From positions 1 through 64,000 of the forward strand of contig NZ_QMIG01000025.1 in the NCBI RefSeq assembly GCF_003287285.1: a stretch of DNA of 64,000 nucleotides. Reading direction: 5' to 3'. Source of the DNA: Phytoactinopolyspora halophila (GTDB taxonomy: Bacteria; Actinomycetota; Actinomycetes; Jiangellales; Jiangellaceae). Shown piece after piece: positions 17,106 to 26,757 of the stretch. The position numbers were made by a program, and so were the translations under genes. Under the pieces are notes generated by a model that was given only the letters and a program-made list of their open reading frames with translations, searched no databases and was not told where the DNA came from. The stretch's first letter is position 1; each line of letters begins with the position of its first letter.

Positions 17106-18077
17106 ATGTCTACCTTGCCCTTGGAGCGTTACGAGCTGTTTCGAGCGGACGATCTCGATCACGCCCGGGAGGGCGTGGCCAGCGTGTTCTGCGACCACCG
17201 GCTCGACTTCTTCGGCGGGGCGACGCAGCTGGCGACGAGGATGCATTCGCGGCGGCTCGGCCTCATCTCGGTGAACTATCTCCGGTACGGCGGCGACGTG
17301 TCGATCGACCCTGGACCGCTCGGTTCCTTCTACGTCGTGCAGGTGCCGCTGTCCGGGCGCAGCCTTGTCCGTTACCTCGATCGGAAGATCTTCTCGACGG
17401 CGAGGCTCGCGACGGTGATCTCACCGACCGAGCATTTGCAACAGATGTGGACGCGTGACTGCGCACAATTGATCTTGCGGATCGAGCGCACGGCGCTGCA
17501 TTCGAGGCTGCGGGACATGCTGGGCAGGCCGCTGTGGGAGCCCCTGGTCTTCGAGCCGGAGTTCGACGTGAGCAAGGGTGCCGGTGCGCTGTGGGCTCGC
17601 AAGTTCCGCCACCTGATCAGCGGCCTTGATCAAGAGGAGTACTCGTTGCAGAGCGCTGCGGACACGATCGAGCACTCGCTCACCACGGGTCTGCTGATGG
17701 CCCAGCCGCACAATTACACCGAGGTGTTGAACGAGACCCCGTCCACGACCGTCTCGTCGCGCCCGGTGAACGTGGCGCGCGAGCTGATCGAGGCCCATCC
17801 GGAGTACCGCCACTCCGTGACCAGCCTGGCACGTGCCGCCAACGTCAGCGAGCGCACGCTGCACGCGGCCTTCGTCGAACATCTCGACATGAGCCCGAAA
17901 GCGTATCTGACGGATGTGCGGCTCAAGCGGGCCTGGGAGGAACTGCGGGCAGCCCATCCGGACACGTCCACCGTCGCGCAGATCGCCCGCGGTGCGGGCT
18001 TCGGGCACATCGGGCGGTTCTCGATCGTGTACCGCGAGCGGTTCGGCGAGATGCCGTCGGACACGTTGCGGCGCTGA
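17106..18077 (+). CDS. AraC-family transcriptional regulator
   Basis: This is a 323-residue regulator. Residues 1-190 form a cupin-type AraC-binding-like domain (segments ERYELFRADDLDHARE, YVVQVPLSGRSLVRY). Residues about 215-323 carry the paired AraC helix-turn-helix: TSLARAANVSERTLHAAF, and then STVAQIARGAGFGHIGRFS with the RERFGEMPSDTLR tail. Start ATG 17106 is preceded by GGAGGGG. It is transcribed away from the tryptophanase-family gene and is the most likely activator of it, an inference from position. Confidence 0.85.
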   Translation: MSTLPLERYELFRADDLDHAREGVASVFCDHRLDFFGGATQLATRMHSRRLGLISVNYLRYGGDVSIDPGPLGSFYVVQVPLSGRSLVRYLDRKIFSTARLATVISPTEHLQQMWTRDCAQLILRIERTALHSRLRDMLGRPLWEPLVFEPEFDVSKGAGALWARKFRHLISGLDQEEYSLQSAADTIEHSLTTGLLMAQPHNYTEVLNETPSTTVSSRPVNVARELIEAHPEYRHSVTSLARAANVSERTLHAAFVEHLDMSPKAYLTDVRLKRAWEELRAAHPDTSTVAQIARGAGFGHIGRFSIVYRERFGEMPSDTLRR

Positions 18078-18201
18078 TCGATGTGGAGCTCGACCCCGCC
18101 ACGCGCGCCCGCGCGATCATTGACGACGGTGAACATGTCCATGTGGGCGATCGTTGACGATCAGCGAAGCCTGGCCATCCGGCCATTCCGGTTTCGCTCG
18201 G

Positions 18202-19650
18202 CTAGGTGTACAGGGCGAGCTCGGGCACGATGTCGCGGGCCTTGGACAGCATCTCCCGTATCGCTGGCAAGTGAGCGTTGACATCGTCGGCAGTGACGCG
18301 ATTGTCGCGGCCCACTGGTGTGTTCAGCACCAGCATGCGCTGGCGCAATCGCTCGATCTGCGCGAACTGGGCGCCGAACTGGGCCGTGACTGCCCGGGTG
18401 ATGACCGCGGTGTCGGTGCCCGGCGCCGGGCGTAGCCCCTGGGCCGCCAGCAGGCCCGAGCCGATCAGCTGCGCCGCCTGGCAGAGCAGGATGAACGCCG
18501 ATCCGGGAGCGGAACCCACCACTTGCTCGGCCGCGGACAGGTGGTTCGCGGCGAGGTCGAGGTACGGGCTCTCATCCGCAGCCGCACCGCCGATGAGCTC
18601 AAGCTGGCGGGTCTCGACGAGCTGATCGATACTCTCCGCGCCCGGCGCACGGTAATCTGGCGTGGCCTGCGGTCCTGCCGGTGGTGGTGTTGGTTCCACG
18701 TGAACGAGCGGGCTCTGCTGGCGCTGGTGCGGCACGTTCGACGCGCGTGCCGGTGCCGGCGGTGGAGCCGGCTGGGCCAGCGCCGTCGATGACGTGTGGG
18801 TCCCGTGTTCGGCCTTGCTCGGCGGAGCAGGGACGACCCGGAATTCCACCGGGCGCCGGAGCCGGCGCGATGCCCGTGCGGCGGCTCCGGACAGGGCCTG
18901 GTGATGTGGCTTGTGGTGCGGATCCCCGATCAGCCGCAGCTGTACCTTGTGAGGTTCTGGCCCGACGATGCCGGCGAATCGCTCGGCCCAAGACCCCGTC
19001 AGCGCGATCCGGTCGACCCCGCGCACGTGACCGAACTCCTCGGCGATGACCTGGGGAACTCCATACGTCAGCCGGATGAGCTCGGTGAGTGGCGCGAGCA
19101 CGGGGGTGTTGGACGCCGCCTGCGTCAGCCGGATGGCGCCCTCGTTGCGGGTGGTGAGGATACCGGCATCGGCCAGCAGCTCGGCCTCCTTCGAGACCGA
19201 GGCGAGTGATGCCCCGGCGTGTTCGGCCAGTTCGGTGAGGCTGAAGGCACGTTCCGGGTTGAGCAAGGTCGCGGCGAGTACGCCCGCTGCGACACGGGAG
19301 CGAAAGATCGGCAGCAGTGCGGGGGTACCCTGCATGCGGCGCGTGGTCTTGGGAGCGTGTGACGGGGGAGTCGCGATAGCGGCGCTGCCGAGCCGGTTCT
19401 GCCGGCGCGTGGCGGCGGCCCCTGCGTCGAGCTGTTCTTGCGGTACCTCGAGCACGGCGGACAGCCACCGCCGCCATTCTGCACGTGGAACTTGCCGCCC
19501 ACGTTCCCAGCGCGCAACACGATCCCTACCCATCGTCGGCTTGCCCGATATGGTGGCGAGGCGTTCGGCCAGCGCGTACTGGCTCATGCCGAGGCGTTGG
19601 CGGGCGGTACGGATCATCTGTCCGATCGGTCGGTCTACGGTGGTGACCAT
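18202..19650 (-). CDS. XRE - winged-helix - degenerate MNT nucleotidyltransferase - HEPN-like fusion regulator
   Basis: The 482-residue protein appears to join four modules. An XRE helix-turn-helix occupies residues 8-70. A winged helix spans 115-200, with FSLTELAEHAGASLASVSKE. An MNT-type nucleotidyltransferase fold covers 205-275 and begins TGSWAERFAG. A Pro-rich linker leads to a HEPN-like helical domain from 355 to 475, with AANHLSAAEQVVGSAPGSAF and GLLAAQGLRPAPG. In MNT proteins GSW is followed by a DxD metal motif; here the equivalent is HKVQLRLIG, so catalysis is probably lost. The HEPN RN-x-x-Y/H region is also replaced (RLRQRMLVLN). ATG 19650 follows GGGGAGGG. A regulator derived from an MNT-HEPN toxin-antitoxin pair is inferred. 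Confidence 0.66.
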   Translation of the reverse strand: MVTTVDRPIGQMIRTARQRLGMSQYALAERLATISGKPTMGRDRVARWERGRQVPRAEWRRWLSAVLEVPQEQLDAGAAATRRQNRLGSAAIATPPSHAPKTTRRMQGTPALLPIFRSRVAAGVLAATLLNPERAFSLTELAEHAGASLASVSKEAELLADAGILTTRNEGAIRLTQAASNTPVLAPLTELIRLTYGVPQVIAEEFGHVRGVDRIALTGSWAERFAGIVGPEPHKVQLRLIGDPHHKPHHQALSGAAARASRRLRRPVEFRVVPAPPSKAEHGTHTSSTALAQPAPPPAPARASNVPHQRQQSPLVHVEPTPPPAGPQATPDYRAPGAESIDQLVETRQLELIGGAAADESPYLDLAANHLSAAEQVVGSAPGSAFILLCQAAQLIGSGLLAAQGLRPAPGTDTAVITRAVTAQFGAQFAQIERLRQRMLVLNTPVGRDNRVTADDVNAHLPAIREMLSKARDIVPELALYT

Positions 19651-19945
19651 CAAAGAAACCCTCCCCTAGCGTGCCTGCCGGTTCCGGGGTTGGCAGGCTT
19701 CACATGGGGTGACGTTACGACCCTGACGACATGTGCGGTGGTGCGATTAACGTCGTCCGCTGTCCAGTATCGGAATGCCGATCTGCCTGGGGTTTCGTTC
19801 CACCTTCGAGTGTTCCTCGAGCGAGCCCACGTGGCCGGTGAGGCTGGGGAACTCGCCCCCTGGCTCGCCTGGCAGCAGGGCGTGAGTGTGGACCTGGCGG
19901 CGAGATTCAGATGTCTGTCACCAGCCACATGAAAGAGGGACGGCG

Positions 19946-21007
19946 ATGCGTCGAAATGGGGTCGGTTTGCCCGACATGGTGACTCATCCGTGGGCATCGA
20001 TTCGGGATTGCCTGACGGTGATCGAGAAACATGGCGTCGACGGGGTGGTCGTCGTCGATGACGATGATCGCCTCCTGGGAGTGTTGGACCAGGCGGTGAT
20101 GCGCAAGGCACTGGTCGGCGGTTCGGACCTCGACGACCCGGCGGGTGAGCTGGTCCAGAATCCCGTCACGACGGTTCCCCCGGATTGCGGGCGGGCGGAG
20201 GTGCTCGACGTCATGAGCGCCCTGGGCGTCTCCGAGGTGCCGGTGGTCGACGAGAACGGCCGGGTTCGCGGGGTTCACGTGCACGACCGGATCATCGGTG
20301 GCCCGCGTCGCGACAACTGGGCAGTGGTGATGGCCGGCGGGCGTGGAAGCCGGCTGGCTCCGCTGACGAATGACATTCCCAAGCCGATGTTGCCGGTTGC
20401 CGGGCGCCCGATCCTGGAGCGGCTGATTCTGCACCTGGTGGGTGAAGGTATTACCCGGATCTTCCTCGCGATCAACTATCTGGGTGAGATGATCGAGGAG
20501 CATTTCGGCGACGGATCGGCACTGGGGTGCGAGATCGAATACCTCAGGGAGGATCCCGATCGCCCGCTCGGCACCGGAGGGCCACTGCGGCTGCTGTACG
20601 ACCAGGGCATGTCGCCACAGGTGCCCCTCATGGTGATGAACGGTGATCTGGTCACCGGGTTCGCGGTCGGCGACATGCTCGACACCCACCAGCAGTCCGG
20701 CGCCGTCGCGACGATCGCTACCAGCGAGTACCAGCATCAGGTGCCGTACGGCGTGCTGGAAGGCGACGGCACGTGGCTCGAACGAATCGCGGAGAAACCG
20801 ACGTCGGCGTGGCCGGTGAGCGCGGGTATCTACGTGCTCGAACCGTACCTGCTCGAGCGCATACCGCCGTTCACGCTATTTCCGATCACGAAGCTGTTCG
20901 ACGACTGCTTGACGCGCGGGGAACCGGTCGCGCTGTGGTCGCTTCGCGATCAGTGGCAGGATATCGGCCGTCCGGACGAGCTGGCTCGTGCCCGGGGTCA
21001 GATCTGA
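19946..21007 (+). CDS. CBS-domain sugar-phosphate nucleotidyltransferase
   Basis: The 353-residue protein has a CBS pair (residues 1-110, with HGVDGVVVVDDDDRLLGVLD and VSEVPVVDENGRVRGV). A GT-A-type nucleotidyltransferase domain starts at about residue 125 with VVMAGGRGSRLAPLT and KPMLPVAGRPILE, and contains PLGTGGPL and VMNGDLVT. Such enzymes activate sugar 1-phosphates to NDP-sugars, and the CBS fusion is typical of heptose, mannose or nonulosonate-type activation in surface-glycan clusters. No glycan cluster is adjacent, which is unusual. ATG 19946 is preceded by AAAGAGGGA. The 295-bp gap before it holds no gene, only the two divergent promoters. Confidence 0.8.
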   Translation: MRRNGVGLPDMVTHPWASIRDCLTVIEKHGVDGVVVVDDDDRLLGVLDQAVMRKALVGGSDLDDPAGELVQNPVTTVPPDCGRAEVLDVMSALGVSEVPVVDENGRVRGVHVHDRIIGGPRRDNWAVVMAGGRGSRLAPLTNDIPKPMLPVAGRPILERLILHLVGEGITRIFLAINYLGEMIEEHFGDGSALGCEIEYLREDPDRPLGTGGPLRLLYDQGMSPQVPLMVMNGDLVTGFAVGDMLDTHQQSGAVATIATSEYQHQVPYGVLEGDGTWLERIAEKPTSAWPVSAGIYVLEPYLLERIPPFTLFPITKLFDDCLTRGEPVALWSLRDQWQDIGRPDELARARGQI

Positions 21008-21197
21008 TCCGGGCACGGGCGGGCACCACACATGCGCCCCGCAACACGCGAGCGGCAATGGTCGCCAGCCAGGAACACGAGGTACGCGAGCACGAGGTAC
21101 GCGGCAAGTGACGCCGAGAGGGGGCTATGAGGCCCAGCATGAGATGGTCACGAGTGGTGAGTGGCGAATTTGATCATCCATCGGTAATCTGTCCCAT

Positions 21198-21452
21198 ATG
21201 GACCTCAAACTACTGACTCTGGACGAAGTCAGCGAGGTGCTCAATACCTCTCAGGCGCAAGTGTATGCGCTGGTCCGTAGCGGAGAGCTCCCGGCGATGA
21301 AGATGGGTGGCCGTGGGCAGTGGCGCGTTCATCCCGACCGGCTGGACGAGTACATCGAACGTGCTCACCAGGAAACCGCGCGGTGGGTGAAGGAGAACCC
21401 GCTGGCGCGTGAGGACGCCACACCGGAGACCCTGCCCGGCGCCGACAGCTAG
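21198..21452 (+). CDS. Small excisionase/BldC-type MerR-like DNA-binding protein
   Basis: The 84-residue protein has a helix-turn-helix of the excisionase family: LLTLDEVSEVLNTSQAQVYA, then LVRSGELPAMKMGGRGQWRV and HPDRLDEYIERA. This layout is shared by BldC-type developmental regulators in actinomycetes and by phage excisionases. No integrase or attachment site is next to it, so a chromosomal regulator is more likely. Upstream at 21076-21104 lies a 15-bp tandem duplication (unit CACGAGGTACGCGAG). Confidence 0.8.
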   Translation: MDLKLLTLDEVSEVLNTSQAQVYALVRSGELPAMKMGGRGQWRVHPDRLDEYIERAHQETARWVKENPLAREDATPETLPGADS

Positions 21453-21821
21453 CGCCGTCGCCCGCGCCGGCGCTAGATTGTCAGTCCTGATCGATCAGGT
21501 GCAGTCCACCTGTGATCGATTCCAGGTGCAGCCCATCTGTCCGGCACAACCCCCGTGTGCCGCAGTGGCCTCGGGTCCGCGTCGCCCATCATTCCCTGAC
21601 GACGTCGAGGCCCGAGACCACCGCTGCGGCTGCCCCTCCCCGATGTCAATGAGGCCACGTTAAACCTACTTGCGCAGATCCTCAACGACTCACCGAAATT
21701 CGTTCCCGCGAACTAGTAGTGACGGCCGTGGTACAGAACGTGACATTGCTGATCGGAACGGGTATGTCGGGTGATCACCGGTGGTCCGGACCGGTTCTCC
21801 CGTCATCTGTCCCGTCATCGA
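21453..21821. other. Gene-free interval with direct repeat and long imperfect hairpin
   Basis: No convincing gene is seen. A near-identical tandem pair lies at 21489-21513 and 21514-21540, each starting GATCGAT and containing CAGGTGCAG. A hairpin spans about 21560-21629: CCGCAG and CTGCGG pair outside, TGG/CCA and CTCGGG/CCCGAG pair inside, with a mismatch and a small bulge. It could be a terminator of the BldC-type gene or an unrecognised RNA. Confidence 0.4.
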
Positions 21822-22763
21822 TCAGTCGTCGTCGCCACCGCTGAGATCCACCTCGGCGGGGCGGGGAGCGATCAGTTCGGCTGCCTCGGTCAGCTTCTCC
21901 ACCGCCCGTTCGATTCGGCGCCCTTCGAACCGGAATGCCGGGGCGCTGATGCTGATCGCCGCCGGGATACGGGTGCCGAGCAAGGGAACGGCGACACAGC
22001 GACCGTCTCGCTCGTTCTCGCCGTCGTCGACGGCGTAGCCGTCCTTGCGCACCCGGGCGAGCTCCTCGGTGAAGTCATCGAGATTGGTGATGGACTTCGG
22101 GGTGATCGCGGTAAGCCCGGCCCGGCGGAGGATCTCGCGGGCCTGTTCCTCGGGAAGCGTCGAGCAGATGGCCTTGCCCATCGCGGTGGTGTGCAGTGGA
22201 TCGCGTGACCCTGGTGGCGAGGACAGGCGGACGCCCAGCGGGGAGTCGACGACGTCGAGATACAGCACGGCGTCGTTGTCCAGCAGCCCCAGGTTGGCCG
22301 TCTCCTCGAACTCCTTGCCCAGCGCGCGCAGGTGCGGGCGAGTGCGCTCGCGCAACGCCTCGAGCTGGCGCGACTGCAAGCCGGCGAATCCGAGTCCGAG
22401 GCGATACAGGCCCTTCTCGTCGCGTTCCACGTAGCTCTGCCGGACCAGCGTCCACATGTACCGAAACGCCGACGGCTTGGCGAGGCCGGTGGCCTCGACG
22501 ATCTCGTTGAGCGTGACGCCGTCGACCTCGCGCTGGAGCATGTTCAGGATGGAGCAAACGCGCACGACGGAGCGCTGCGTGTAGTCGCGCCCGCCACGGG
22601 CCCCTTCACCCCGCGCGGGCTCGGTGGAGTCAGAGTCGTCACCGGTTCCCTCGAGCTGCTCGCCCTCCGCGGAGTCAGGAGGGTCGTCCGTGTGATCATC
22701 TATCGTTTTGTCTTCTGCGTTCTCGGTACGCTTTGTCGGGCTTTCGTTCGTTTCGTCGGTCAT
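21822..22763 (-). CDS. IclR-family transcriptional regulator
   Basis: The 313-residue protein has an acidic, disordered N-terminal 65 residues. An IclR winged helix follows (RSVVRVCSILNMLQREVDG, TLNEIVEATGLAKPSAFRYM), then an IclR effector domain with DPLHTTAMGKAICSTLPEEQ and GYAVDDGENERDGRCVAVPL. The regulator is divergent from a class III aminotransferase and is its probable controller. ATG 22763 is chosen because GGGGAG precedes it. The long acidic extension before the HTH is unusual for the family. Confidence 0.88.
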   Translation of the reverse strand: MTDETNESPTKRTENAEDKTIDDHTDDPPDSAEGEQLEGTGDDSDSTEPARGEGARGGRDYTQRSVVRVCSILNMLQREVDGVTLNEIVEATGLAKPSAFRYMWTLVRQSYVERDEKGLYRLGLGFAGLQSRQLEALRERTRPHLRALGKEFEETANLGLLDNDAVLYLDVVDSPLGVRLSSPPGSRDPLHTTAMGKAICSTLPEEQAREILRRAGLTAITPKSITNLDDFTEELARVRKDGYAVDDGENERDGRCVAVPLLGTRIPAAISISAPAFRFEGRRIERAVEKLTEAAELIAPRPAEVDLSGGDDD

Positions 22764-23149
22764 GTATTTCTCCCCTTGATCCATTTGCCCCGTCGTGGCT
22801 CCGCCCTTGTGCATGTTGCTGGGTCACTTTCCCACAGTTTCGTGAAACGAATTCAACGTTTGAGAGTCTAGTCGGTCCGAATTGTGCTGCCCAGGGGCCA
22901 GCCTTAAGGTGCATCGATGCACATCAGCGACTTTCGGATTAACCGGCGAAATTCGCCCCCGCATGAATGGCGTCTTTCGACCTTGACGGTGTACCACCGC
23001 GTGCGTAATGTGCCCTTATAAATGGATAGATTGTTCCATTCAAAGAAACTCTTCTCTGGTGGTCTCGGTACTACCGCGGTGCCGTGCGGGCGGGTGCAGC
23101 TCCGTGGCGTGCACGGGAGCTTGGGCGGGAGTTGGACAGGAGCAGGTAC
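22764..23149. promoter_or_regulatory. Divergent promoter region with two palindromes between iclR-type and aminotransferase genes
   Basis: This interval of 386 bp has no gene. It contains GTTTCGTGAAAC at 22837-22848, a 12-bp dyad of the kind bound by IclR-type regulators, and the perfect 14-bp palindrome GTGCATCGATGCAC at 22909-22922. A purine-rich Shine-Dalgarno AGGAGC precedes the aminotransferase start. Which dyad is the operator cannot be decided from sequence. Confidence 0.45.
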
Positions 23150-24424
23150 ATGGACAGCGATAGGTCGAACCATCCACACTCCGGCGAGCTTCACCGCCGC
23201 GCGAATCAGCGGGTACCCGGAGGCGTGCACTCGAACATCCGGCTGGTGGGGCCGCAGGCATACGTGTCCGAGGGGCGCGGTGCGTGGCTGTATGGCGTCG
23301 ATGGTGAGGAGTATGTGGACTACCTGCTGGGGCAGGGGCCGAACTTTCTGGGGCACGCGCCGACGTCCGTGCTGGACGCCGTCGACGAGGCGAGCCGGAA
23401 GGGAACGATCTACGCTGGCCAGCATCCGCTCGAGGTGGAGGCGTCCGAGCTGCTCTGCGAGGTGCTCGGCTGGCCGGACATGGTGCGGTTCTGCGTGTCG
23501 GGTACCGAAGCGGTGCAGGCCGCGCTGCGCCTGGCGCGCGCCGTGACCGGACGCACAGGAGTGATCAGTTTCGAGGGTCATTACCACGGCTGGCTGGACA
23601 ACGTGCTGGCCGCGCCGGGCCCGGACGGGTCGTGGCGGGCGGCGAGCGCCGGCCAGGTGCCGGGTCATCTGGACGATCTCACGGTGCTGCCGTGGAACGA
23701 CATCGATGTGCTCGCCGAGGTGCTGCGGCACGGACGGGACGAGATCGCCGCCGTGATCATGGAGCCCATCATGATCAACTCGGGCGTGATCGAGCCGATC
23801 GAGGGCTACCTGGACAAGGTGCGCCAGCTGTGCTCGCAGTACGGCGTGGTGCTGATCTTCGACGAGGTCATCTCCGGCTTCCGTGTCGGGCTCGACGGCG
23901 CCGTGGGCCGCTACGGCGTGCGGCCCGATCTCGCGACGTACGGCAAGGCGATGGCCGGTGGCTGGCCGGCCGCGGCGTTGGTGGGGCGCCGTGACCTGAT
24001 GGAGTGGTTCGGTTCGGGCACGGTGAACCACTCCGGTACGTTCAACGCCTCGGTCATGGCCACCGCGGCCACGATCGCGTCGCTCACCTACCTGCGAAAC
24101 GAGTCCCCCTACGCGGGCGTCGAAGAGTACGGCACGGCGTTGATGGATGGGTTGCGGGAATGCGCGGAATCCCACGGGTTGCCGCTGCGCGTGGCCGGCT
24201 TGCCCGCTGCCTTCCATGTCTCGTTCGGCGACGAGGGCGTCACTGACTATCGCAGCCTGCAGCGCCTGGACCTCGAGCGCTACCAGAAGCTCGCCGGCGT
24301 CCTCGTCGATCACGGGCTCTGGGTGGCCGGGCGGGGCGTGTGGTACGTATCGGTCTGTCATGGCTCCGAAGAACTGGACGCGACGCTGCTGAGGTTCGCC
24401 AAGGCGCTGAACGACTGGAGCTGA
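23150..24424 (+). CDS. Class III PLP aminotransferase (glutamate-1-semialdehyde aminomutase-like)
   Basis: This is a 424-residue fold-type I PLP enzyme. Visible are the RVPGGVHSNIR start region typical of the HemL-like group, FCVSGTEAVQAALRLARA, the FEGHYHGWLD segment, LIFDEVISGFRVG and the Schiff-base lysine in ATYGKAMAGGWPAAALVG. True HemL is linked to heme genes; here the gene stands alone opposite an IclR regulator, so an amino-acid or amine-degrading aminotransferase is more likely. ATG 23150 has AGGAGC upstream at 23137-23142. Confidence 0.86.
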   Translation: MDSDRSNHPHSGELHRRANQRVPGGVHSNIRLVGPQAYVSEGRGAWLYGVDGEEYVDYLLGQGPNFLGHAPTSVLDAVDEASRKGTIYAGQHPLEVEASELLCEVLGWPDMVRFCVSGTEAVQAALRLARAVTGRTGVISFEGHYHGWLDNVLAAPGPDGSWRAASAGQVPGHLDDLTVLPWNDIDVLAEVLRHGRDEIAAVIMEPIMINSGVIEPIEGYLDKVRQLCSQYGVVLIFDEVISGFRVGLDGAVGRYGVRPDLATYGKAMAGGWPAAALVGRRDLMEWFGSGTVNHSGTFNASVMATAATIASLTYLRNESPYAGVEEYGTALMDGLRECAESHGLPLRVAGLPAAFHVSFGDEGVTDYRSLQRLDLERYQKLAGVLVDHGLWVAGRGVWYVSVCHGSEELDATLLRFAKALNDWS

Positions 24425-26161
<1,737 letters not shown>

Positions 26162-26168
26162 CACCGCG

Positions 26169-26684
26169 TCACGGGCGCGTGCCCGCGAGGCGAGCGAGCC
26201 GGTCGGTGATCGCTGCGAGGGTTTCGTCGTCGGGAATCGAGAGCCCGGCCAGGGCGCGCAGGTAGATGCCGTCGCCGGCGAGGCAGACGATGTCGGCGAT
26301 GACCGGATCGTCGATTTTGCGATGGAGTATCTCTTCCCATCGGGCGAAGAAATCGGTGACCAACTGGCGGGCTTCGGCCGTGGCGACGTCGCTGGTCCGC
26401 AAGGTGGCGATGAGTGACCACAGCAGGGCGGCCTCGGTGTCGCCGGGAGCGGACGCCCGCAGGTAGGAGGCGACGACGTCGTCCGCCTGCTCGGCCTCGG
26501 CGAACTCGGCCTCGGCCGTGTCGCACATGCGCTGGACGAAGGCGTCGAGCATCGCTTCCTTGCTGGGGAAGTGGTAGAGCAAGCCACCCTTCGAGACCCC
26601 TGCGGCGGCGGCGACGGCATCGAGGGTGACGGCGTGCATGCCGTCCTCGGTGAGGATCGTCTGGAGTGCGTCGAGGCTGATCAT
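26169..26684 (-). CDS. TetR-family transcriptional regulator
   Basis: This is a 171-residue regulator with the TetR helix-turn-helix at residues 5-50 (ALQTILTEDGMHAVTLDAVA, AGVSKGGLLYHFPSKEAMLD) and a C-terminal ligand-binding domain with FFARWEEILHR. The N-terminus is short, so ATG 26684 or the GTG at 26690 must be the start. Both lie inside the inverted repeat at 26677-26727, suggesting tight autoregulation. It is divergent from the Nudix gene. Confidence 0.85.
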   Translation of the reverse strand: MISLDALQTILTEDGMHAVTLDAVAAAAGVSKGGLLYHFPSKEAMLDAFVQRMCDTAEAEFAEAEQADDVVASYLRASAPGDTEAALLWSLIATLRTSDVATAEARQLVTDFFARWEEILHRKIDDPVIADIVCLAGDGIYLRALAGLSIPDDETLAAITDRLARLAGTRP

Positions 26685-26727
26685 GAACACTATCCGTCCT
26701 ATGTGGCTGACTAGTGTTCATGATCAG
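26677..26727. promoter_or_regulatory. Inverted repeat overlapping the tetR start codon (probable operator)
   Basis: Perfect 16-bp arms (26677-26692, CTGATCATGAACACTA, and 26712-26727) are separated by 19 bp. The left arm covers the tetR start codon, and the right arm lies 30 bp before the Nudix GTG. TetR repressors usually bind such dyads in the divergent intergenic region, so this is the expected operator for both genes. Confidence 0.65.
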
Positions 26728-26757
26728 CGGAAGGGGAGGGGCGTAGGGTAGGGCGTC

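Noticed and set aside
18202-19650. Complete MNT-HEPN toxin-antitoxin system
   Set aside because: Both modules are in one ORF with catalytic residues missing, so an active toxin-antitoxin pair is not supported.
21198-21452. Excisionase of an integrated phage or ICE
   Set aside because: No integrase, attachment repeats or phage genes are present; the protein fits BldC-type regulators.
23150-24424. Glutamate-1-semialdehyde aminomutase HemL
   Set aside because: No heme genes adjacent and an IclR regulator is divergent; the wider class III aminotransferase call is safer.
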